Shown here: piece by piece, positions 5,910 through 7,393 of the stretch
Layout of the letters: each line of letters starts with the position of its first letter
Numbering within the stretch: the first letter of the stretch is position 1
Assembly (NCBI GenBank): GCA_003524705.1
Contig: DQGV01000026.1
Coordinates: forward strand, 1 to 7,393
Direction of reading: 5' to 3'
From: Anaerolineae bacterium
GTDB taxonomy: Bacteria; Chloroflexota; Anaerolineae; Anaerolineales; Villigracilaceae
DNA: 7,393 bases
The notes under the pieces: model-generated
The model's input: only the letters and a program-made list of their open reading frames with translations
Database searches by the model: none
What the model was told of the DNA's origin: nothing
Program-made: the position numbers and the translations under genes

Positions 5910-7393
5910 ATGACTCGCTGGCTTGACCCTCAACCTGTAGAAATCCCCGCTTCTTTTTCTGACCTCAACCTGCCTCTACTCATTCAGCAGACTCTTCTCC
6001 GACGCGGAATCAACTCAAAAGAAGAAGCCGAAACGTTTTTATATCCCGAAAAAGTTTTATCAACGCCGTTTCCAAATATTGAATCAGCAGTTGAAATTAT
6101 CAATCATCATATTGAGCAAAAAAATAAAATTTGCGTGTGGGGAGATTTTGATGTCGATGGACAGACATCTACCGCGGTGCTTGTGCAAACTTTACAAGCA
6201 TTAAATGCCAATGTGATCTATTACGTTCCAATTCGCGGAAAAGAAAGTCACGGCGTACATGTTGAATCACTGACTCGCATCATTGATAACGGCGCAAAAT
6301 TAATTCTTACTTGTGACACAGGCATCACTGCCCACGAAGCGATTGATTTTGCAAATGCACATGGAGTTGATGTCGTCATAACAGACCATCACGATGTAGG
6401 TGAAACATTACCCAATGCGAAAGCAATTATCAATCCAAAATTGTTGCCAGAGAATCATCCATTAAAAACTTTAGCAGGTGTTGGCGTTGCGTATAAACTT
6501 GCCGAAGCATTGTTAGAAAATAGGGAATCGGGAAATGGGAATCGGGAGTTATCCGACTCCCAAGTTACGAATCCCGAATCCCTTTTAGATTTAGTTGCAT
6601 TAGGTTTAATTGCTGATGTCGCCTTACTAAAAGATGAAACACGCGCCCTAGCAAAAAAAGGAATTGAGCAATTAAAAAACACAAATCGGCTTGGATTAAA
6701 AACTATCGCTGAGTTATCAAATACGAAATTAGAAACACTGACCGAAGAAACGATTGGATTCACATTTGCACCACGATTAAACGCTTTAGGCAGATTAGGT
6801 GATGCAAATCCCGCCGTTGAATTATTGATTACAAATGATTCAGCACGCGCGCGAGTTCTCGCAACACAAATTGAAGGCTTGAATGCCCAACGAAGATTAT
6901 TGACTTCGCAAGTTTATCAATCTGCTGAGGCGCAATTAAAAGAAAATCCAAAACTGTTAGATGAACCTGCGATTGTTTTATCGAATCCCAGTTGGCCTGG
7001 TGGCGTAGTGGGCATTGTCGCAAATAAATTGGTCGAGCGTTATCACAAGCCCGCGATTCTTTTAAATGAATCAGATGATGGAATCTTGCGCGGCTCAGCA
7101 CGTTCGATTGAAGGCTTACATATTACCGAAGCCATTGCTTCACAAAAAAATATTTTGCTTGGCTTCGGCGGTCATCCCATGGCGGCAGGACTTTCACTCA
7201 AAAAAGATGATTTGCTCCAATTCCGCAAAGGACTTGGCAAAGCACTTGAAAAGCAAGCTAAAGAACTTTCTATATTGTTTCAACTTGAAGAACCAACACT
7301 TCAAATTGATGCGTGGCTTGATTTATCAGACCTCAACATTGACTTTGCTGATTCATTGGAAATGCTCGCGCCATTTGGAGAGATCGGAAGAGC
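5910..7393 (+). CDS. recJ: Single-stranded-DNA-specific 5'-3' exonuclease RecJ, 3' partial
   Basis: RecJ degrades single-stranded DNA from the 5' end in recombination, mismatch repair and fork processing, using Mn2+ or Mg2+ bound by its DHH domain. The frame has 494 codons without a stop, of a usual 550-580. Metal-binding motifs are GDFDVDG (D79, D81, D83), CDTG (D136) and TDHH (D159-H161). APRLNALGR (287-295) is the linker motif joining to the DHHA1 domain, which shows GGVVGIVANKL and GFGGH (418-422). The final residues MLAPFG start the OB-domain motif usually read PFGxGNP, but the next bases are sequencing adapter, so true coding ends at about 7380. The only possible start in frame is ATG 5910; the upstream stop is at 5856 and no other start codon lies between. 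Residues about 205-225 are encoded by a palindromic element. The gene runs divergently from merR, from a 59-bp gap. Confidence 0.95.
   Translation, partial: MTRWLDPQPVEIPASFSDLNLPLLIQQTLLRRGINSKEEAETFLYPEKVLSTPFPNIESAVEIINHHIEQKNKICVWGDFDVDGQTSTAVLVQTLQALNANVIYYVPIRGKESHGVHVESLTRIIDNGAKLILTCDTGITAHEAIDFANAHGVDVVITDHHDVGETLPNAKAIINPKLLPENHPLKTLAGVGVAYKLAEALLENRESGNGNRELSDSQVTNPESLLDLVALGLIADVALLKDETRALAKKGIEQLKNTNRLGLKTIAELSNTKLETLTEETIGFTFAPRLNALGRLGDANPAVELLITNDSARARVLATQIEGLNAQRRLLTSQVYQSAEAQLKENPKLLDEPAIVLSNPSWPGGVVGIVANKLVERYHKPAILLNESDDGILRGSARSIEGLHITEAIASQKNILLGFGGHPMAAGLSLKKDDLLQFRKGLGKALEKQAKELSILFQLEEPTLQIDAWLDLSDLNIDFADSLEMLAPFGEIGR
6522..6583. repeat. 62-bp imperfect palindrome inside recJ, translated in frame
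   Basis: Arms of 28 bases (6522-6549 and 6556-6583) flank a six-base loop and match at 20 of 28 positions, with perfect ends of five and six bases. The left arm also contains GGGAATCGGGA twice (6523-6533 and 6537-6547). It codes for a hydrophilic Asn/Ser/Glu-rich stretch (NRESGNGNRELSDSQVTNPE) between the conserved helices LAEALL and LLDLVALGLIADV, a surface region of variable length in RecJ. Composition is GC-richer than the flanks. It looks like an inserted dispersed palindrome that kept the reading frame. Confidence 0.75.
7381..7393. other. Illumina adapter sequence at the contig end (artefact)
   Basis: The last 13 bases, AGATCGGAAGAGC, are exactly the common start of the Illumina TruSeq adapters. 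The protein agrees: RecJ should continue PFGxGN here but reads PFGEIGR, departing from the family where the adapter begins. These bases are very probably not genomic. Confidence 0.95.

Noticed and set aside
6523..6547. GGGAATCGGGA direct repeats as a CRISPR or tandem array
   Set aside because: There are only two copies, separated by three bases, inside a coding palindrome, with no spacers and no cas genes.
6455..6763. 102-codon open frame on the minus strand
   Set aside because: It is antisense to conserved RecJ coding sequence and low in complexity (Phe/Ser/Asn-rich).

Overview
The window reads as one short, AT-rich bacterial contig (roughly 40% G+C by eye) carrying two rightward genes, a three-gene leftward operon, and a divergently transcribed recJ. 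Both outermost genes are cut by the window edges, and the last 13 bases match the Illumina adapter exactly, so the window probably spans a whole assembled contig. The best guess for the host is a member of the Chloroflexota, perhaps Anaerolineae. The reasons are the RecJ wording around its first motif, an ABC ATPase carrying cyclic-nucleotide-binding domains, and short GC-rich hairpin repeats between genes. This placement is an inference from recall, not a search result.

Left part (2-3585, + strand): the 3' part of a MacB/LolD-type ABC ATPase is followed in the same polypeptide by two cyclic-nucleotide-binding (CNB) domains. It overlaps by ATGA with a 781-residue permease that has two FtsX-like halves. 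Together they would form an exporter or membrane-extraction pump whose ATPase could be gated by a nucleotide second messenger. Its substrate is not visible. A perfect 12-bp hairpin fills the gap to the convergent operon.

Middle (3624-5850, - strand): a MerR-family regulator with a GyrI-like effector-binding domain, a small conserved-looking protein of unknown function, and an aldo/keto reductase are packed head to tail. The gap after merR is 33 bp and the next two genes overlap by 11 bp. The layout suggests a small-molecule-responsive operon whose regulator controls itself. A second hairpin sits at the end of merR and supplies its stop codon.

Right part (5851-7380): a 59-bp divergent region holds a MerR-style promoter with a 19-bp spacer and an interrupted palindrome. 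It also holds a TATAAT box for recJ. Both -10 boxes lie exactly six bases before their ATG codons, with no Shine-Dalgarno in between, which points to two leaderless mRNAs. By contrast, the two downstream genes of the operon have good Shine-Dalgarno sequences. recJ is intact through its DHH and DHHA1 motifs, contains a 62-bp imperfect palindrome translated in frame, and breaks off where the adapter begins.
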